Shown piece by piece: positions 1 to 9,432 of a DNA stretch of 64,000 nt (its first letter is position 1; the number at the start of each line of letters is the position of its first letter). A program made the position numbers and the translations under genes. Below the pieces are notes generated by a model. That model searched no databases and was not told the origin of the DNA. It saw only the letters and a program-made list of their open reading frames with translations. Origin of the DNA: Rhodanobacter denitrificans (GTDB lineage Bacteria; Pseudomonadota; Gammaproteobacteria; Xanthomonadales; Rhodanobacteraceae); assembly GCF_003335105.1 (NCBI RefSeq), contig NZ_QFWQ01000006.1:62001-126000 (forward strand), read 5' to 3'.

Positions 1-535
1 GGTCGCCGCGGTACCAGCGCGCCTCTCGGCGCAGCGGCGGGTTCAGCACGGCCGGCACCCATGCGGGGTCGTCCGGCCGGCCGAACCAGATGTTCGCGGT
101 ATAGCGGGAGTGGCTGTTGCGGCGGATGTTGGGGATGCCCAGCAACAGACTCCAGCGGCCCGGGCGGATCGCGCCGGGCAGGTAGGAGGGCGTGGCGTCG
201 GTGGCGGACACGGTGAATACGTGCTTCGAGCCGCCGCTCCAGCCGCGGAAGCCGTCCGGGCCGAGCAGGCCCAGGTCGATCGTGGTGCGCTCGTCGTCGT
301 GGCCGCTGTAATCGAATTGCACGGTAATGCGGCTGGTGCCCGCGGGCACCTCGAATGGCAGCGTGCGGTAGGTCTGGTTGTCCGCGCCGTCCAGTTCGCC
401 GTGCAGGGTCAGGTCGGGCTGCTCGTGCCCGGTCCGGCTGGGAGCGGCCTGCACCATGCCGAGCAGCAGCATCAGGCCGGCCAGCAGCAAACCGGCGAGC
501 AGATGGTTCAGGCGATGGCGCAGACGCGGGCTCAT
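1..535 (-). CDS. CehA/McbA-type metallohydrolase, N-terminal part (runs off window)
   Basis: The first 178 codons of a secreted protein whose remainder lies left of base 1. Residues 1-31 form a signal peptide with a Leu-rich core ending in VQA. A beta-rich domain follows and contains the stretch LLGPDGFRGWSGG. The last visible residues are RWYRGD, which in the CehA/McbA family is immediately followed by the metal-binding motif LHMHxxxSDG of a PHP-type phosphoesterase domain; that motif itself is outside the window. The family call is from memory of that junction, so it is moderate. The ATG at 535 is chosen because it gives a clean signal peptide; its ribosome-binding site is weak. The gene reads away from the TonB receptor upstream and may be co-transcribed with it unless the hairpin at 613-640 terminates transcription. 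Confidence 0.6.
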   Translation of the reverse strand, partial: MSPRLRHRLNHLLAGLLLAGLMLLLGMVQAAPSRTGHEQPDLTLHGELDGADNQTYRTLPFEVPAGTSRITVQFDYSGHDDERTTIDLGLLGPDGFRGWSGGSKHVFTVSATDATPSYLPGAIRPGRWSLLLGIPNIRRNSHSRYTANIWFGRPDDPAWVPAVLNPPLRREARWYRGD

Positions 536-612
536 GCTGGACTTCCGGTGGCGGTTGATGTCGGGTGACGGGGTGGGTCCGTGGCGCGCGGCCGTCACCA
601 ACGCGCAACTTG

Positions 613-640
613 GCGGCCGGGTGGCGAACCACCCGGCCGC
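613..640 (-). terminator. Perfect GC hairpin after the TonB receptor
   Basis: Twelve-base perfect arms (613-624 and 629-640) enclose a four-base loop, directly after the receptor stop codon at 647. There is no good T-run on the minus strand, so it may be a weak terminator or an mRNA 3' end stabiliser rather than a classical intrinsic terminator. Confidence 0.5.
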
Positions 641-646
641 GCTGGG

Positions 647-3160
647 TCAGAAGCGGTACATCACGGCGGCACGGTACGAGCGGCCCAGCAGCGGCCGCGC
701 GATGAACGTGTTCGCCCCCGCGTCCGCGCTCTGCAGCTCGCCGGCGCGCGGGTTGCCCTCGGTCAGGCCCAGCGAGTTGGTAAGGTTGTCGGCATACAGG
801 TACACCGAGAACATCGGCGATACGTCGTAGCGCGCGCTGGCGCTCCACACGTCGTAGGAGGGCAGCCGCACCGAGTTGGCGGTGTCGACGAAGCGTTCGC
901 CCTCGTGCTCGTACGCCAGCTGCAGGCGCAGCTGCCCGTCCAGCAGATTCACCCCGGGCACCACGCGGTAGCTCAGCTTCGGCACGCGGATCAGCTGGTT
1001 GCCGGTGTAATCGCGCAGGATCGGACCGGTGCTGCCCTTGTCGGTGTAGCGCAGGCCTTCGTACTGCGGGTCCTGCCAGGTGGCGGTGAGCTGCACGTCG
1101 AGCCAGCGGGTCGGGAACCAGGTGCCTTCCAGTTCCAGGCCCTTGGTCTTGGTGCTGGCGTAGCCCTGCTGTGCGACCGAGGTGTTGTTGTTCGGGTTGA
1201 ACACGTAGTTGTTGAAGCCGACGTTGTCGTACTTGGTGTAGAACGCGGTGGCGTACAGGTCGAGCTGGCGCTCGGAATACTTGTAGCCCACCTCGCCCAG
1301 CTTCATGGTCTGGATGATCGGCGTGGCGGTCGCGTTGGTGATGTAGCTGCTCAGGTTCGGCAGGCGGAACGCCGAGGTCCAGCGCGCGAACACGCCGGAG
1401 CGCTCGGAGAACTGCCAGTTCGCGCCCAGCGTCCAGCCCGGCTTGCTGAAGCTGTGGTCGTACGACACGGTCTGGCCGGTGCCGGTCTGGATCTGCGAGG
1501 TGGCCAGCGTGCCGAGGTTCACGGTCTGCTTCTGTTCGACCCAGCCCCTGGTGTTCACGCGCTCCCAGCGCACGCCGCCGTCGATGCGCAGCGCGTCGGT
1601 CGCCTGCCATTCGTCGGAAACGTAGAACGCATGGGTCGCCGAGCTGCCGCTGGCGTTCTCCCACTCGTAGCCGTAGCGGTAGATGCCGTGGTCGGTGAGC
1701 GTGCCCAGCGGCTGGCCCGCTGCGTCCACCGCGACCAGGTCGAGCAGGCGCGCGTTGTCGCGCACGTCGAGCAGGGCGCTGGAGGAGTAGCGGCTGAAAT
1801 CCTGGTTGAAGTGCGCGTAGTAGTAACCGAGCGTGACGTCGTGGCTCTGCCCGCCGAGGTCGAACTTGCGCAGCAGCCGGGTATCGTTGACGAACTCCTG
1901 CACCGGCATGGTCACGCCGCGCAGGCCGCCGATCACCACCAGGCCGTTGCCGTTCTGGTTCTGGTTGTCGAACACCTGCGCGGGGTTGTCGACGTAGCGC
2001 AGCTGCAGGCCGGCCGCACCGGCCGGCTGGAACTGCTTGGCCTGGGCCAGGAACTTGTCCGCGCTCATCAGCGAGTTCGGGAACACGCCGTTGCGCTGGG
2101 TTTTGGTGTCGCTGTAGCGCATCGACTCGGCCAGCTTCCAGTCCGCGCCGAGGTCATGGTCGAACTTCAGCGTGAGCTGGTCGCGCTTCACGTGCGTGCC
2201 CACGCTGTTGTCGAAGTTGTACAGGCTGCCGTTGCCCTGCTTCATCAGCACGCGCTCGGTCTCCGGCCCGGCCATGGTGCCGAAATTGCCGTCGAAGCCG
2301 GGTACGGCCTTGATCTTGCCGTTCGGGTAGGTGCGCATCGGGATGCCGAGGTACAGCGCGACCTTGTCGTCCATGTGCTTGAAGTCGACGCTGAAGCGGC
2401 CGTGCTCGAAATCCTTCGCCAGGTTCAGGCGGATCTGGCCGCCGTCATTGGCATGGAAGCCCGGATCGCGGATGCCGTCGTCGACACGGTAGAAGCCGCC
2501 CACGCCGAGCTTCCAGCCGTTGCCGACCGGCGTGCCGTACCAGAAGTCGCCACGCTGCAGGCCGTAGTCGCCCACGGTGTACTTGACCAGGCCTTCCGGC
2601 GTGTCGCCGACCTGGCGCGGGATGAAGTTGATCGCACCGGCCGGCGCATTCGAATAGAACACCGACGAGGGACCGCCGCGCACCACCTCGATCCGTTCGA
2701 TCGTCTCGTCCAGGCGGAACGCCTGGTCGGCGTTGAGGTAGCCCAGCGCCGGATCGTGCTGCACCGGAATGCCGTCCTCCAGCAGGTTGACCGAGCCGAA
2801 GCCGTCGACGGGAATGCCGCGCGCGCGGATATTGCCGCTGGCCTCGCCGCCGGACGCCTCGACCCAGAAGCCGGGCACCGACTTCATCGCCTCGGTGACC
2901 GAGGTCGGCGCCTGCATGCGCAGGCGGTCCTCGTCGATGGTGGTGATCGAGTAGCTGGTCTCGGCCTTGGTCCGCGTCTCGACGCCGGAACGCGCGGTGA
3001 CCACCACGCTGTCGAGGTTCTTGGCCTTGTCGGTGCTTGCCGTGGCGGTGCCCGGCGGGGTGGCGGCGCTGTCCTGCGCCTGGACGGAAAGGGCGACGCC
3101 GAACGCCAGACTGCCGAGCAGGGCCATGCCGATGGATCGGCTGATGAGGGAAGTACGCAA
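647..3160 (-). CDS. TonB-dependent outer-membrane receptor
   Basis: An outer-membrane receptor for energised import of a substrate that cannot be named from sequence. Starting from the TTG at 3160, the 837-residue protein opens with a typical signal peptide (RTSLISRSIGMALLGSL, ending VQAQ). A TonB box (DSVVVTA) follows, then a plug domain with TEAMKSVPGF and ERIEVVRGGPSSVFYSNAPAG, then a 22-strand barrel ending in the aromatic C-terminal residue F. An upstream ATG at 3253 is in frame but would add 31 unlikely residues in front of the signal peptide, while the TTG has a GGAG eight bases upstream; I prefer the TTG. Upstream DNA carries a Pho-box-like element (3346-3363) and a GACGTCC palindrome (3386-3395). 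The Gly-rich plug and VFYSNAP motif place it with siderophore/FecA-like receptors, but the substrate is unknown. Confidence 0.9.
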   Translation of the reverse strand: MRTSLISRSIGMALLGSLAFGVALSVQAQDSAATPPGTATASTDKAKNLDSVVVTARSGVETRTKAETSYSITTIDEDRLRMQAPTSVTEAMKSVPGFWVEASGGEASGNIRARGIPVDGFGSVNLLEDGIPVQHDPALGYLNADQAFRLDETIERIEVVRGGPSSVFYSNAPAGAINFIPRQVGDTPEGLVKYTVGDYGLQRGDFWYGTPVGNGWKLGVGGFYRVDDGIRDPGFHANDGGQIRLNLAKDFEHGRFSVDFKHMDDKVALYLGIPMRTYPNGKIKAVPGFDGNFGTMAGPETERVLMKQGNGSLYNFDNSVGTHVKRDQLTLKFDHDLGADWKLAESMRYSDTKTQRNGVFPNSLMSADKFLAQAKQFQPAGAAGLQLRYVDNPAQVFDNQNQNGNGLVVIGGLRGVTMPVQEFVNDTRLLRKFDLGGQSHDVTLGYYYAHFNQDFSRYSSSALLDVRDNARLLDLVAVDAAGQPLGTLTDHGIYRYGYEWENASGSSATHAFYVSDEWQATDALRIDGGVRWERVNTRGWVEQKQTVNLGTLATSQIQTGTGQTVSYDHSFSKPGWTLGANWQFSERSGVFARWTSAFRLPNLSSYITNATATPIIQTMKLGEVGYKYSERQLDLYATAFYTKYDNVGFNNYVFNPNNNTSVAQQGYASTKTKGLELEGTWFPTRWLDVQLTATWQDPQYEGLRYTDKGSTGPILRDYTGNQLIRVPKLSYRVVPGVNLLDGQLRLQLAYEHEGERFVDTANSVRLPSYDVWSASARYDVSPMFSVYLYADNLTNSLGLTEGNPRAGELQSADAGANTFIARPLLGRSYRAAVMYRF

Positions 3161-3345
3161 GTTGAATGCTCCGGGGGACGGGGAGATCGCGGAGCCGTGC
3201 GGGGAATGCGTGCGAAACGACGGCGAGGCCTTCCCGCCGCGGTGGCGGGGCATCGCCGGTAGCTGTCTCGTGCAGAAGCGTCCCTGCCCGTGGATGTACC
3301 GCTTCCGTCACAGGCTCTGATGGATGCGCAGCCTAGGGAGGACCT

Positions 3346-3363
3346 GTGACAGTTAGGTGCCCG
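3346..3363 (-). promoter_or_regulatory. Candidate Pho box upstream of the TonB receptor
   Basis: On the minus strand this reads CGGGCACCTAACTGTCAC. The second half matches the PhoB half-site CTGTCAC exactly and the first half matches about 4 of 7 positions, with the usual four-base centre. It lies about 190 bases upstream of the receptor TTG start. The call rests on one good half-site only. Confidence 0.3.
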
Positions 3364-3385
3364 GTGGCATGACAAGGCTGAAATT

Positions 3386-3395
3386 TAGACGTCCA
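3386..3395. promoter_or_regulatory. GACGTCC palindrome, copy 1
   Basis: TAGACGTCCA, one mismatch from the palindrome TGGACGTCCA that recurs at 17378-17387 and 37796-37805. It sits in the upstream region of the TonB receptor, between that gene and the end of ubiA. Binding factor unknown. Confidence 0.35.
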
Positions 3396-3449
3396 AATGG
3401 CGCGTTCCGCCAAGCCGGGCGTCATGGCGGGCTGGCGGCCCCGGGCCGT

Positions 3450-4460
3450 TCAGCGCACCGCCAGCGCCAGCGCGATGCCGATCCAGATCGCCAGCCCCAG
3501 CCAGTTGTTGTGGCGGAACGCGGCGAGGCAGGCATCGCGGGCGCGCCCGCGGATCAGCCACAACTGCCAGCCGAACAGGCCGGTGGCGGCCAGCAGCGCC
3601 AGCCAGTACGGCCAGCCCAGCGCGGCGCGCTGGCCGACGAACAGCATCGCCAGCAGGAAGGTGCCCATCAGCATGCCGAGGATCGGCAGGTCGGCGTCGC
3701 CGAACAGGATCGCGGTGGATTTCGCGCCGGCCTTGAGATCGTCGTCGCGGTCGACCATCGCGTACTCGGTGTCATAGATCACCGACCACAGGATGTTGCC
3801 GAGGAACAGCAGCCAGCCCAGCGGCGGCACTGTGTGCGTCACCGCGGCGAACGCCATCGGGATCGACCAGCCGAACGCGGCGCCCAGCACCACCTGCGGC
3901 AGGTAGGTCCAGCGCTTGGTGAACGGATAGATCGCCGCCAGCGCGGCGCCGGCGAACGACAGCTGGATGGTCAGCGCGTTGGTGAACAGCGCCAGCACGA
4001 ACGCGAACGCGAGCAGCGCGGCGAACACCAGCAGCGCCTCGCGCGGCGTCACCCGGCCGCTGGCGAGCGGGCGGCCGGCGGTGCGCGCCACCTGCGGGTC
4101 GAGCTTGCGGTCGGCGTAGTCGTTGATCGCGCAACCGGCCGCGCGCATCGCGAACACGCCGAGGGTGAAGATGACCAGCAGCTTCCATGACGGGAAATCG
4201 GCGGTGGCCAGCCACAGCGCCCACCAGGTCGGCCACAGCAGCAGCAGCGCGCCGATCGGGCGGTCCATCCGGGTCAGCACCAGATAGTCCAGCGCCTTCT
4301 CGCGCTGCCGCGCGGGCAGCTTCTGCAGCAGCCAGCCCAGCACCCGCGTGGCGCGGGTCGAGCTGTCGGCCGGGCGTGTCGGCCGCGCGGCGGGTCGTGG
4401 CCGGGTGGCGGGCGAGGGCGCGGCACTGCGCCGCTGGCGTTTGCGGGAGGAGGGAGCCAT
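3450..4460 (-). CDS. ubiA: 4-hydroxybenzoate polyprenyltransferase
   Basis: Inner-membrane enzyme that attaches the polyprenyl chain to 4-hydroxybenzoate in ubiquinone synthesis. The two Mg-diphosphate motifs of the UbiA family are present: NDYADRKLD at residues 113-121 and DTEYAMVDRDDD at 230-241. The conserved region LTRMDRPIGALLLLWPTWW precedes the first motif. About eight hydrophobic helices are visible. The first 40 or so residues are a basic, Pro/Ala/Arg-rich extension not usual for the family, so a later start is possible, although the ATG at 4460 opens the longest frame. Length is 336 residues against a usual 285-300, the difference being this extension. It is distinct from the second UbiA-family protein at 27344-28237. 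It lies downstream of, and on the same strand as, the ilv operon, 110 bases after ilvA. Confidence 0.93.
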   Translation of the reverse strand: MAPSSRKRQRRSAAPSPATRPRPAARPTRPADSSTRATRVLGWLLQKLPARQREKALDYLVLTRMDRPIGALLLLWPTWWALWLATADFPSWKLLVIFTLGVFAMRAAGCAINDYADRKLDPQVARTAGRPLASGRVTPREALLVFAALLAFAFVLALFTNALTIQLSFAGAALAAIYPFTKRWTYLPQVVLGAAFGWSIPMAFAAVTHTVPPLGWLLFLGNILWSVIYDTEYAMVDRDDDLKAGAKSTAILFGDADLPILGMLMGTFLLAMLFVGQRAALGWPYWLALLAATGLFGWQLWLIRGRARDACLAAFRHNNWLGLAIWIGIALALAVR

Positions 4461-4570
4461 TCGCCGAGTTTAGCGTGCCGGCCGCGACCGGATGGCGTCA
4501 CCGGTCACCTCACGCCTATGGAGTGCGCCACCCGTCCCTCGCCGCGCGGGTCACGGTTGCCCTGCCGCGA

Positions 4571-6118
4571 TCATTCCCGCAGCAGCAGCCGGTAGGCCGG
4601 GTGCGTGCTCTCGTCCATGTGCGGGTAACCGAGCGTGGCGAGAAAGCGCTGGAACAGCGGCTGCTCGGCCGCCGGTACCTGGATGCCGACCAGGATGCGG
4701 CCGTGGTCGGCGCCATGGTTGCGGTAGTGGAACAGGCTGACGTTCCAGTCCGGGTGCAGCCGGCCGAGGAAATCGGTGAGCGCGCCGGGCCGCTCGGGGA
4801 ACTCGAAGCGGTACAGCCGCTCGTCGCGCGCCAGCGGCGAACGGCCGCCGATCATGTGGCGCAGGTGCAGCTTGGCCAGCTCGTCGTCGGTGAGGTCGAG
4901 CACGTCGAACGCCTGCGCGCGGAATGCCGCGGCCAGCGCCTCGCGCTCGTCGCGGCTGGCGATCCGCACGCCCACGAAGATGTGCGCGGAACGGGCGTCG
5001 CCGATGCGGTAGTTGAACTCGGTGATGTCGTGCCGGCCCAGCGCGGCGCAGAAGCGGCGGAAGCTGCCGCGCTCCTCCGGGATGGTCACCGCGAACACCG
5101 CCTCGCGCTGCTCGCCCACCTCGGCGCGCTCGGCGACGAAGCGCAGGCGGTCGAAGTTCATGTTGGCGCCGGAGACGATCGCCACCAGCGCGCCCGCGCC
5201 GTCGCCGTGTGCGGCCACGTATTGCTTCAGCCCGGCCAGCGCCAGCGCGCCGGATGGTTCGGCCACGCTGCGGGTGTCCTGGTAGATGTCGCGGATCGCC
5301 GCGCAGATCGCGTCGGCATCCACCCGCAGCATCGCGTCCACGTGCTGCCGGCATAGCGCGAAGGTCAGCGCGCCGACCTGCTTCACCGCGGTGCCGTCGG
5401 CGAACAGGCCGACCTCATCCAGCGCGACGCGTTCGCCGGTTTCCAGCGAGCGCACCATCGCGTCCGAATCCGTCGCCTGCACGCCGATCACCCGCACCTC
5501 GGGTCGCAGCGCCTTGATGCATGCGGCCACGCCGGCGAGCAGGCCGCCGCCGCCGACCGGCACGAACACCGCCTCGAGCGGGCCCGGATGCTGCCGCAGG
5601 ATCTCCAGCGCGACCGTGCCCTGGCCGGCGATCACCGCAGGGTCGTCGAACGGGTGCACGAACGCCGCGCCGCGCTCGGCCTGCAGCCGCGCGGCGGCGG
5701 CCTGCGCGTCGCTGTAGGAGTCGCCCGCCAGCACGACGTCCACCATCGCCCCGCCGAAGCGGCGCACCGCGTCCACCTTCACCCGTGGCGCGGTCACCGG
5801 CATCACGATGGTGGCGCGGATGCCCAGCTTCGCCGCGGCCAGCGCCACGCCCTGCGCATGGTTGCCGGCGGAAGCGGCGACCACGCCGCGCGCGCGTTGC
5901 GCCGCATCCAGCTGTACCATGCGGTTGTAAGCGCCGCGCAGCTTGAACGAGAACACCGGCTGCTGGTCCTCGCGCTTCAGCAGCACTGGCCGGCCCAGAC
6001 GTTCGCCGAGCAGCGGCGCAGCTTCCAGCGCCGATACCTGCGCCACCTCGTAGACCCGCGCGGCGCGGATCCGCGCCAGCAGGTCGTCGTCGACGACGAG
6101 TGGTGCGACGGCATTCAT
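4571..6118 (-). CDS. ilvA: Threonine dehydratase (biosynthetic)
   Basis: PLP enzyme deaminating threonine to 2-oxobutyrate, the first step of isoleucine synthesis. The 515 residues match E. coli IlvA (514). The PLP lysine lies in [12 protein letters not shown] near residue 57, the phosphate-binding glycine loop is [11 protein letters not shown], and SAGNHAQG binds substrate. The C-terminal third holds two ACT-like regulatory domains ([12 protein letters not shown] and related segments), which in the family give isoleucine inhibition and valine activation. The ATG at 6118 overlaps the ilvM stop codon as ATGA, indicating translational coupling. It is the last gene of the ten-gene leu-ilv operon, so its substrate supply from the neighbouring thr operon and its own transcription are under separate leader peptides. 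Confidence 0.95.
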   Translation of the reverse strand: MNAVAPLVVDDDLLARIRAARVYEVAQVSALEAAPLLGERLGRPVLLKREDQQPVFSFKLRGAYNRMVQLDAAQRARGVVAASAGNHAQGVALAAAKLGIRATIVMPVTAPRVKVDAVRRFGGAMVDVVLAGDSYSDAQAAAARLQAERGAAFVHPFDDPAVIAGQGTVALEILRQHPGPLEAVFVPVGGGGLLAGVAACIKALRPEVRVIGVQATDSDAMVRSLETGERVALDEVGLFADGTAVKQVGALTFALCRQHVDAMLRVDADAICAAIRDIYQDTRSVAEPSGALALAGLKQYVAAHGDGAGALVAIVSGANMNFDRLRFVAERAEVGEQREAVFAVTIPEERGSFRRFCAALGRHDITEFNYRIGDARSAHIFVGVRIASRDEREALAAAFRAQAFDVLDLTDDELAKLHLRHMIGGRSPLARDERLYRFEFPERPGALTDFLGRLHPDWNVSLFHYRNHGADHGRILVGIQVPAAEQPLFQRFLATLGYPHMDESTHPAYRLLLRE

Positions 6119-6363
6119 GCCGCGAGCGCGGGGGCCGGATGCGCCACCTGCAGCACGTCGACCAGTTTGCGCGTCTGCTGCAGGATCTGGCCGAGCGCGG
6201 CGTCGTCGCACTGCAGGCTCAAGGTGAGCCGCGAGACGGCGGGGTCGTGGGTGGCCGCCACGGTCAGCGTGTCGATGTTGTAGCCGCGCGCGGCGAACAG
6301 GCCGGCCACGCGCACCAGCGCGCCGGCTTCGTTCTGCAACAGGATGGACAGGGTGTGCTGCAT
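6115..6363 (-). CDS. ilvM: Acetolactate synthase small (regulatory) subunit, ACT domain
   Basis: An 82-residue protein that is essentially one ACT domain: [20 protein letters not shown] near the start, then GYNIDTLTV and an [10 protein letters not shown] strand. Its short length and position between ilvG and ilvA match IlvM, the small subunit that activates IlvG; IlvN/IlvH-type subunits carrying a second domain are longer. The gene begins 11 bases after the ilvG stop and overlaps ilvA by four bases. Whether the holoenzyme is feedback-inhibited by valine cannot be read from this sequence. Confidence 0.88.
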   Translation of the reverse strand: MQHTLSILLQNEAGALVRVAGLFAARGYNIDTLTVAATHDPAVSRLTLSLQCDDAALGQILQQTRKLVDVLQVAHPAPALAA

Positions 6364-6374
6364 GGCGTTTCTCC

Positions 6375-8231
6375 CTAGAACATGTTCGACGTGGAGGGCT
6401 CGCGTGCGGCCGGTGCCGCGCGCGAGGCAATGAAATCGCCGGTGATCATCTGCGCGTAGCTGGCGCCGGGACCGACCATCGGGTACACGCCGGCGTCCGG
6501 GTCGATCATCACTTCCAGGAAGGCCGGGCCATCGAAGGCGAGGAAGGCGGCGATGGTCGCCTCCAGCGCGTCGTGGCGCTCCAGCCGCTGCGCCCAGGCG
6601 AAGCCGTCGGCCTGCGCGGCACGCACGAAGTCCTTCCTGTGCAGGCTCTTGTCCGACGAGGCGAAGCGGCCCTTGAAGTACAACTTCTGCCACTGCCGCA
6701 CCATGCCGTCGCCGACGTTGTTGAGCACCACGACCTTCAGCGGCAGGCCGTAAGTGGTGACGGTTTCCAGCTCGCCGATGTTCATGCGGATGCTGGCGTC
6801 GCCGTCGATGTCGATGACGAGCTTGCCCGGATGCGCGAACTGCGCGCCGATCGCGGCCGGCAGGCCGAAGCCCATCGTGCCCATCGAGCCGGAAGTGAGC
6901 CAGCGGCGCGGCGCGCGGAAGTCGAAATACTGTGCCGCCCACATCTGGTGCTGGCCGACGCCGGTGCTGACGATGGCGTTGCCCTGCGCATGGCGGTTGA
7001 TCGCCTCGATCACCGCGTACGGCTGGATCAGCGTGCTGGCGCGGTCGTAGTTCATCGCGTGCACGCGCTTGAGTTCGGCCACGTGCGCATGCCAGGCGCC
7101 CAGCTTCGGCCGCATGCCATGCGCGCGGCCATACGCGGTGAGTCGCTCCAGCGCGCGCCTGAGCGGACCGACGTGATGCCAGTCGGCCGGCTTCACCTTG
7201 CCGATCTCGGACGGGTCGATGTCGAGCTGGGCGATGAACTTCGCCCGCGGCGCGAACTTGTCCGGCACGCCGGCGACGCGGTCGTCGAAGCGTGCGCCCA
7301 GCGCCAGCACGAAGTCGCAATCCTCGACGGCGTAGTTCGCGTACGCGGTGCCGTGCATGCCGAGCAGGTGCAGTGCCAGCGGGGCGGTGCTGTCGAAGCT
7401 GCCCAGGCCCATCAGCGTGGTGGTTACCGGCAGCCCGAATTCATCGACGAACGCACGCAGCGCGGCTGACGCCTCCGCCGCGATCACGCCACCGCCGGCG
7501 TAGATAAGCGGACGCTCGGCCCGCATCAGCGCGGCGAAGAAGGCGCCACAGTCGGCGTCGCCGAGCACCGATTGCTCGACCGCGCGCAGCCGCGCGCGGT
7601 AGCCGGCCAGCAGCAGTTCGCCGCTCCCGTGCCAGGGGAGCGCGGCGTTCTGCACGTCCTTCGGCACGTCCACCACCACCGGGCCGGGCCGGCCGCTGCG
7701 CGCCAGGGTGAACGCGGTGCGGACGGTGGCTTCCAGCTGCGTGGCGTCGGTGACCAGGAACACGTGCTTGGCGCAGGCGCCCATGATGTTGCTGACCGGC
7801 GCCTCCTGGAACGCATCGCTGCCGATCGCCGCGGTGCCCACTTGGCCGCAGATCACCACCAGCGGGACCGAGTCGGCCATCGAATCGCGCACCGGCGTGA
7901 CCATGTTGGTAGCGCCGGGGCCGGAGGTGACGATGGCCACGCCGACCCGGCCCGACGCGCGCGCATAGCCGGCCGCCATGAAGCCGGCGCCCTGCTCGTT
8001 GGCCGGCACCACCAGCCGCATCGCCTCGTTGCCGTCGGCGCGCGGATGTTCGGCGTTGTGACGGAACACCGCGTCGTACACCGGCAGGATAGCCCCGCCG
8101 GAATAGCCGAACAGCACGCCGACGCCTTCGTCGGCGAGTACCTGCACGATCACTTCGGCGCCGCTCATGCTCTGGCCGGCCAGCGGGCGTCGACCGGTCG
8201 TGGTTTCGGCTTGCAGTGCTTGTGCATTCAC
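6375..8231 (-). CDS. ilvG: Acetolactate synthase large (catalytic) subunit
   Basis: ThDP/FAD enzyme that joins two pyruvates, or pyruvate and 2-oxobutyrate, to form the acetohydroxy acid precursors of valine, leucine and isoleucine. Family landmarks are [13 protein letters not shown] near the N-terminus, the catalytic glutamate in [30 protein letters not shown], and the ThDP motif starting [12 protein letters not shown] and ending near VVLNN. The usual RHEQGA reads ANEQGA here, a substitution next to the catalytic Glu. Start choice: the GTG at 8231 has a GGGGA eight bases upstream; an in-frame TTG at 8246 is the alternative; the conserved domain begins at MSGAEV a little further on. A 187-base repeat-bearing spacer separates it from ilvC, and the gene is followed closely by ilvM. 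Confidence 0.94.
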   Translation of the reverse strand: MNAQALQAETTTGRRPLAGQSMSGAEVIVQVLADEGVGVLFGYSGGAILPVYDAVFRHNAEHPRADGNEAMRLVVPANEQGAGFMAAGYARASGRVGVAIVTSGPGATNMVTPVRDSMADSVPLVVICGQVGTAAIGSDAFQEAPVSNIMGACAKHVFLVTDATQLEATVRTAFTLARSGRPGPVVVDVPKDVQNAALPWHGSGELLLAGYRARLRAVEQSVLGDADCGAFFAALMRAERPLIYAGGGVIAAEASAALRAFVDEFGLPVTTTLMGLGSFDSTAPLALHLLGMHGTAYANYAVEDCDFVLALGARFDDRVAGVPDKFAPRAKFIAQLDIDPSEIGKVKPADWHHVGPLRRALERLTAYGRAHGMRPKLGAWHAHVAELKRVHAMNYDRASTLIQPYAVIEAINRHAQGNAIVSTGVGQHQMWAAQYFDFRAPRRWLTSGSMGTMGFGLPAAIGAQFAHPGKLVIDIDGDASIRMNIGELETVTTYGLPLKVVVLNNVGDGMVRQWQKLYFKGRFASSDKSLHRKDFVRAAQADGFAWAQRLERHDALEATIAAFLAFDGPAFLEVMIDPDAGVYPMVGPGASYAQMITGDFIASRAAPAAREPSTSNMF

Positions 8232-8282
8232 TAGAAAAATCCCCAAGGTTCAGTGCCGTGCTCTTCCCTGCAAGACAGTGGA

Positions 8283-8405
8283 GAAATACGGCAGATGTGC
8301 CCCTCCCCTGCAACGCAGGGGAGGGTTGGGGAGGGGTCGCTCTTGATCTTGATCCTGAAGTCAAAAGCTTTACCCCCTCCAACCTCCCCCTGCTTTGCAG
8401 GGGGA
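8283..8405. repeat. Paired G-rich palindromic repeat in the ilvC-ilvG spacer
   Basis: Two hairpin units point towards each other: CTCCCCTGCAACGCAGGGGAG near 8285-8306 and CCTCCCCCTGCTTTGCAGGGGGAGG near 8382-8405. They are joined by a spacer containing GCTCTTGATCTTGATC. A diverged copy of the whole arrangement is at 63073-63170. This is the layout of REP/BIME elements. It is inside the operon, so it may process or stabilise mRNA. Confidence 0.7.
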
Positions 8406-8418
8406 GGAGCCAGGAGCG

Positions 8419-9432
8419 TCAGCCAGCCTTCTTCAACGGCGCGACGGCGGCGGGTGCCGGGTTGGGCTGCAGCCACGGCATCCGCGCACGCAGCTTCGCG
8501 CCGACCTGCTCGATCGGATGCTCGAGGTCGGCCTGCTTCAGGCGCTTGTAGTTCGGCAGGCCGGCCTGGTATTCGGCAATCCAGTTGCGCGCGAAGGTGC
8601 CGTCCTGGATGTCGGTGAGCACGTCCTTCATGCGCGCCTTGGTGCCGGCGTCGACCACCCGCGGGCCGCTGACGTAGTCGCCGTACTGCGCGGTCTCGGA
8701 GACGAACTGCAGCATCTTCGCCAGGCCGCCGTCGTAGAACAGGTCGACGATCAGCTTCAGCTCGTGCATCACCTCGTAGTAGGCGATCTCCGGCTGGTAG
8801 CCGGCCTCGACCAGGGTCTCGAAGCCCTTGATCACCAGCTCGCTCGCACCGCCGCACAGCACCGCCTGCTCGCCGAACAGGTCGGTCTCGGTCTCTTCCT
8901 TGAAGTCGGTCCGGATGATCATCGCGCGGCCGCCGCCGATGCCGTCGGCGTAGCCTTTCGTCTTTGCCTCCGCCTGGCCGCTGACGTCCTGGTGCACCGC
9001 CCAGATGCACGGCACGCCGCGGCCGCGCTCGTACTCGCTGCGCACCAGCGCACCGGGGCCTTTCGGCGCGACCAGGATCACGTCGATGTCGGCGCGCGGC
9101 TTGATCTGGCCGAAATGCACGTTGAAGCCGTGCGCGAACAGCAATGCGGCGCCGGGCTTGATGTTCGGCTCGATCGATTCCCTGTACAGCGTCGGCTGCA
9201 CCATGTCCGGGGTGAGCACGGCGACCAGGTCGGCACCCTTCACCGCCTCGGCCGGCTCGGCGACGTTGAAGCCGTCGGCCTTGGCCTTGTGCCAGGTCGG
9301 GCCGTTCGGGCGCAGGCCGACCACCACGTCGAGGCCGGAGTCGCGCAGGTTGAGCGCGTGCGCGCGGCCCTGGCTGCCGTAGCCGAGTACGGCGATGCGG
9401 GATGTGGCGAGGGGGTTGCTGGCGTTGCTCAT
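8419..9432 (-). CDS. ilvC: Ketol-acid reductoisomerase (class I)
   Basis: NADPH- and Mg-dependent isomeroreductase converting acetohydroxy acids to dihydroxy acids in branched-chain amino-acid synthesis. The 337 residues fit the short class I form. The Rossmann loop is [20 protein letters not shown] near residue 15, and the dinucleotide-specificity loop follows. The all-alpha C-terminal domain carries the metal ligands in [12 protein letters not shown] and in [19 protein letters not shown]. The ATG at 9432 overlaps the ilvD stop codon as ATGA, so the two are translationally coupled. The C-terminal 20 residues are Pro/Ala-rich and probably unstructured. Confidence 0.96.
   Translation of the reverse strand: MSNASNPLATSRIAVLGYGSQGRAHALNLRDSGLDVVVGLRPNGPTWHKAKADGFNVAEPAEAVKGADLVAVLTPDMVQPTLYRESIEPNIKPGAALLFAHGFNVHFGQIKPRADIDVILVAPKGPGALVRSEYERGRGVPCIWAVHQDVSGQAEAKTKGYADGIGGGRAMIIRTDFKEETETDLFGEQAVLCGGASELVIKGFETLVEAGYQPEIAYYEVMHELKLIVDLFYDGGLAKMLQFVSETAQYGDYVSGPRVVDAGTKARMKDVLTDIQDGTFARNWIAEYQAGLPNYKRLKQADLEHPIEQVGAKLRARMPWLQPNPAPAAVAPLKKAG

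Noticed and set aside
581-3262. Long plus-strand open frame of about 890 codons
   Set aside because: It is the antisense shadow of the TonB receptor gene on the minus strand; its Val/Ala/Arg/His-rich composition has no domain.
3386-3395. A true MetJ operator
   Set aside because: MetJ needs tandem eight-base boxes; only one clear box is present at each of the three places.
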